Positions 4,152 to 5,680 of a DNA stretch of 5,680 nucleotides are shown piece by piece. The stretch spans positions 1-5,680 of the forward strand of contig DASUVJ010000057.1 in assembly GCA_036378995.1 (NCBI GenBank). Direction: 5' to 3'. A model generated the notes under the pieces. The model saw only the letters and a list, made by a program, of their open reading frames with translations. It was not told the origin of the DNA and did no database searches. Both the position numbers and the translations under genes were made by a program. Numbering within the stretch: position 1 is the stretch's first letter; each line of letters opens with the position of its first letter. The stretch is from DASUVJ01 sp036378995 (GTDB lineage Bacteria > Patescibacteriota > Saccharimonadia > Saccharimonadales > Saccharimonadaceae).

Positions 4152-4919
4152 CTATGCCGCCTGGCGTTGAAACAAGATGCGAGAGATTACGTACATTACT
4201 GCGGTAATGCCAAGGCACCAAACGGCCGTGATCCAGGCATGGTCACCTACCGAGCCATTGAGAAGCAGTGCACGAATTGCCTCGACCGCATGGTTGATTG
4301 GCTGTTCGCGGGCAAATCCTTCGAGCCAGTCGGGTAGCGTCGAGATGAGTACGAAGCTGCTGCTTAAGTATGGGAAGAGCATCGTTGTAAACATGAACGA
4401 GCCAGCGGCTTCCACGTTTTTTACGAACAGCCCAAAGGCGGCTGCCGCCCATGTAAGTGCAAGCATGAGGAGCCAGAGTATACCGAATACACCAAGCCAT
4501 TCAAGTGGCGTGGCTTCGGGGCGAAAACCAAGGGCTACTGCTAGGAGTGATACGACAATCATTGCGAACGTGTTTCGGATCATACTCGCGACGACGTGCC
4601 CCGTCAAAACAGATGCGCTGTTTACGGGCATGGAGCGAAAACGATCGATGATACCCTTCATGTTGTCGTCGCATACGCTCACAGCAGTGCCTGCCGTGCC
4701 AAAACTTAAGCACACCATAAACACTCCGGGCACCACATAGTTGATGTAGTCTGTGCCGGTGTTAATTGCGCCGCCAAAGATAGTCGTAAAAAGAACAAGT
4801 AGCATTACGGGCAGGATAATCGACATTGCAAGTGCATCGACGCTGCGGAGGTCGTGTTTGATGGAGCGTTTTACCATCGTCCAGGAATTTCGTGTGCCGC
4901 TAAATAGGTTAGTTTTCAT
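4152..4919 (-). CDS. ABC-2 type transporter permease, DrrB-like
   Basis: This 255-residue membrane protein has about six transmembrane segments (roughly 29-50, 60-82, 107-131, 140-165, 172-195 and 228-250), as usual for ABC-2 exporter permeases of the DrrB/NodJ type. The cytoplasmic loop after the second segment carries the family pattern DNMKGIIDRFRSMPV (85-99), which contacts the ATPase, and EQPINHAVEAIRALLLNG (205-222) matches the conserved stretch before the last segment. The ATG at 4919 is chosen over an upstream in-frame start (4985) because it has an SD (AAGGA, six bases upstream) and gives an 11-base overlap with the ATPase gene, typical of translational coupling; the longer form would add an unrelated basic N-terminus. 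With the ATPase it should form a dimeric exporter for a hydrophobic compound or drug. Substrate unknown. No terminator is seen after it. Confidence 0.92.
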   Translation of the reverse strand: MKTNLFSGTRNSWTMVKRSIKHDLRSVDALAMSIILPVMLLVLFTTIFGGAINTGTDYINYVVPGVFMVCLSFGTAGTAVSVCDDNMKGIIDRFRSMPVNSASVLTGHVVASMIRNTFAMIVVSLLAVALGFRPEATPLEWLGVFGILWLLMLALTWAAAAFGLFVKNVEAAGSFMFTTMLFPYLSSSFVLISTLPDWLEGFAREQPINHAVEAIRALLLNGSVGDHAWITAVWCLGITAVMYVISRILFQRQAA

Positions 4920-5680
4920 CGTTATCCTTCTTTTTGTCATTGTTTCCAGTAAGCGCAAAAAATACTTCGTCGAGGGTTGGCGCATGGAATGTCATATCAA
5001 TTGGCTGCACCTTGGACGCATACAAGATATCCATGATCCGTTTTGTATAAGTGACACTGCCGTCGGTTTTGATACTGATTGTTACGCCCTCACCTGCTGA
5101 TAGGATATCTTCAGGGCTAAAGAGTTTGCTTGCTGCCTTTGCGTCGTTTTTGGTCGCAAAGGTAAGCAGCAGCGAGCGGTCGCCGACACGGCTCTTTAGT
5201 TCATCAGGAGTGCCCTCGGCAACAACTGTTCCACCGTCAATCACGATTATTTTATCGGCAAGTTGATCAGCTTCTTCAAGGTATTGGGTTGTTAGGAAGA
5301 TAGTAACACCTTGATTACGGAGGCCGTCAATAATTTCCCACATCGCTTTGCGGCTTCGCGGATCGAGTCCGGTTGTCGGTTCATCCAAAAAGATGATCTC
5401 TGGCAGGTTAATGAGACTCATTGCAAGATCGAGCTTACGACGCATGCCGCCCGAATATGCACTAGAGACTTTATCGGCGTCTGCCGTAAGTTCGAACTGA
5501 TCAAGCAGCCGCTCGGTGCGTTTTTTGGTCTCTTTTTTACTAATGCCGCAAAGTTCGCCGATCATGTACATGTTTTCGCGGCCTGTTAGCTTCTCGTCTA
5601 CCGCGGCATATTGCCCGGTGAGGCTGATCTTTGAACGGATAGCTCTCGTTTCTTTATTGAGGTCATGTCCGGCAACTCGC
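4909..5680 (-). CDS. ABC transporter ATP-binding protein, DrrA-like (5' part outside window)
   Basis: The frame is open to the right edge, so the N-terminus with the Walker A motif is missing; 256 residues are visible, starting RVAGHDLNKETRAIRSKI. Seen in order, in visible-residue numbering: Q-loop region LTGQYAAVDEKLTGREN (20-36), ABC signature YSGGMRRKLDLA (75-86), Walker B and D-loop IIFLDEPTTGLDPRSR (95-110), then LTTQYLEEAD (129-138), where the H-loop His is Gln, as in DrrA-type proteins. A C-terminal DUF4162-like region ends in PTLDEVFFALTG (234-245) followed by an acidic-basic tail. It powers export through the DrrB-like permease encoded next, with an 11-base overlap. The DrrA family exports daunorubicin-like drugs and other hydrophobic compounds; the actual substrate is unknown. 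An internal ATG at 5571 is not the start, because conserved Q-loop sequence continues upstream of it. Confidence 0.95.
   Translation of the reverse strand, partial: RVAGHDLNKETRAIRSKISLTGQYAAVDEKLTGRENMYMIGELCGISKKETKKRTERLLDQFELTADADKVSSAYSGGMRRKLDLAMSLINLPEIIFLDEPTTGLDPRSRKAMWEIIDGLRNQGVTIFLTTQYLEEADQLADKIIVIDGGTVVAEGTPDELKSRVGDRSLLLTFATKNDAKAASKLFSPEDILSAGEGVTISIKTDGSVTYTKRIMDILYASKVQPIDMTFHAPTLDEVFFALTGNNDKKKDNDEN

Noticed and set aside
4177..4740. Long plus-strand open frame of 187 codons
   Set aside because: It is antisense to the ABC permease, whose membrane segments and family motifs are clear, and its translation shows no domain.

Overview
The window looks like a compact bacterial chromosome segment: short intergenic gaps, bacterial -10 boxes, Shine-Dalgarno (SD) sites, intrinsic terminators and the standard genetic code (one gene ends in TGA, and no internal TGA is needed). 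Several genes seem to be transcribed from their own start codon or a few bases upstream of it, with no SD. Small proteins, VOC proteins, AraC regulators and a DrrAB-type transporter would fit a member of the candidate phyla radiation such as Saccharibacteria. That placement is an impression from gene style only; no marker gene is present.

Left part (1-670): a 77-residue unknown protein on the minus strand is followed by a probable further minus-strand gene that starts with TTG behind a strong SD and leaves the window at base 1. Divergent from these, with adjoining promoters, is a gene for a 33-residue very basic protein, a unit closed by a textbook terminator.

Centre (670-3330): two regulator-plus-VOC cassettes face each other in mirror image around one bidirectional terminator. 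The plus-strand cassette is an AraC-family regulator and a PhnB-like VOC protein. The minus-strand cassette is a second AraC-family regulator and a shorter VOC protein. The two regulators share an architecture but the VOC proteins belong to different subfamilies, so this is not a simple recent inverted duplication.

Right part (3330-5680): divergent from the second AraC gene is a 270-residue protein of unknown role with a plausible transglutaminase-like Cys-His-Asp triad. It converges, with a 7-base gap and no visible terminator, on a two-gene ABC exporter operon of the DrrA/DrrB type. The ATPase gene is cut by the right edge and overlaps the permease gene by 11 bases.

Taken together, the content (two ligand-sensing regulators, two small ligand-binding-fold proteins, a drug-type exporter and a possible Cys hydrolase or transferase) is what one would expect of a xenobiotic or antibiotic response region. 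That joint function is inference; the genes are in several transcription units and nothing in the sequence names a substrate.
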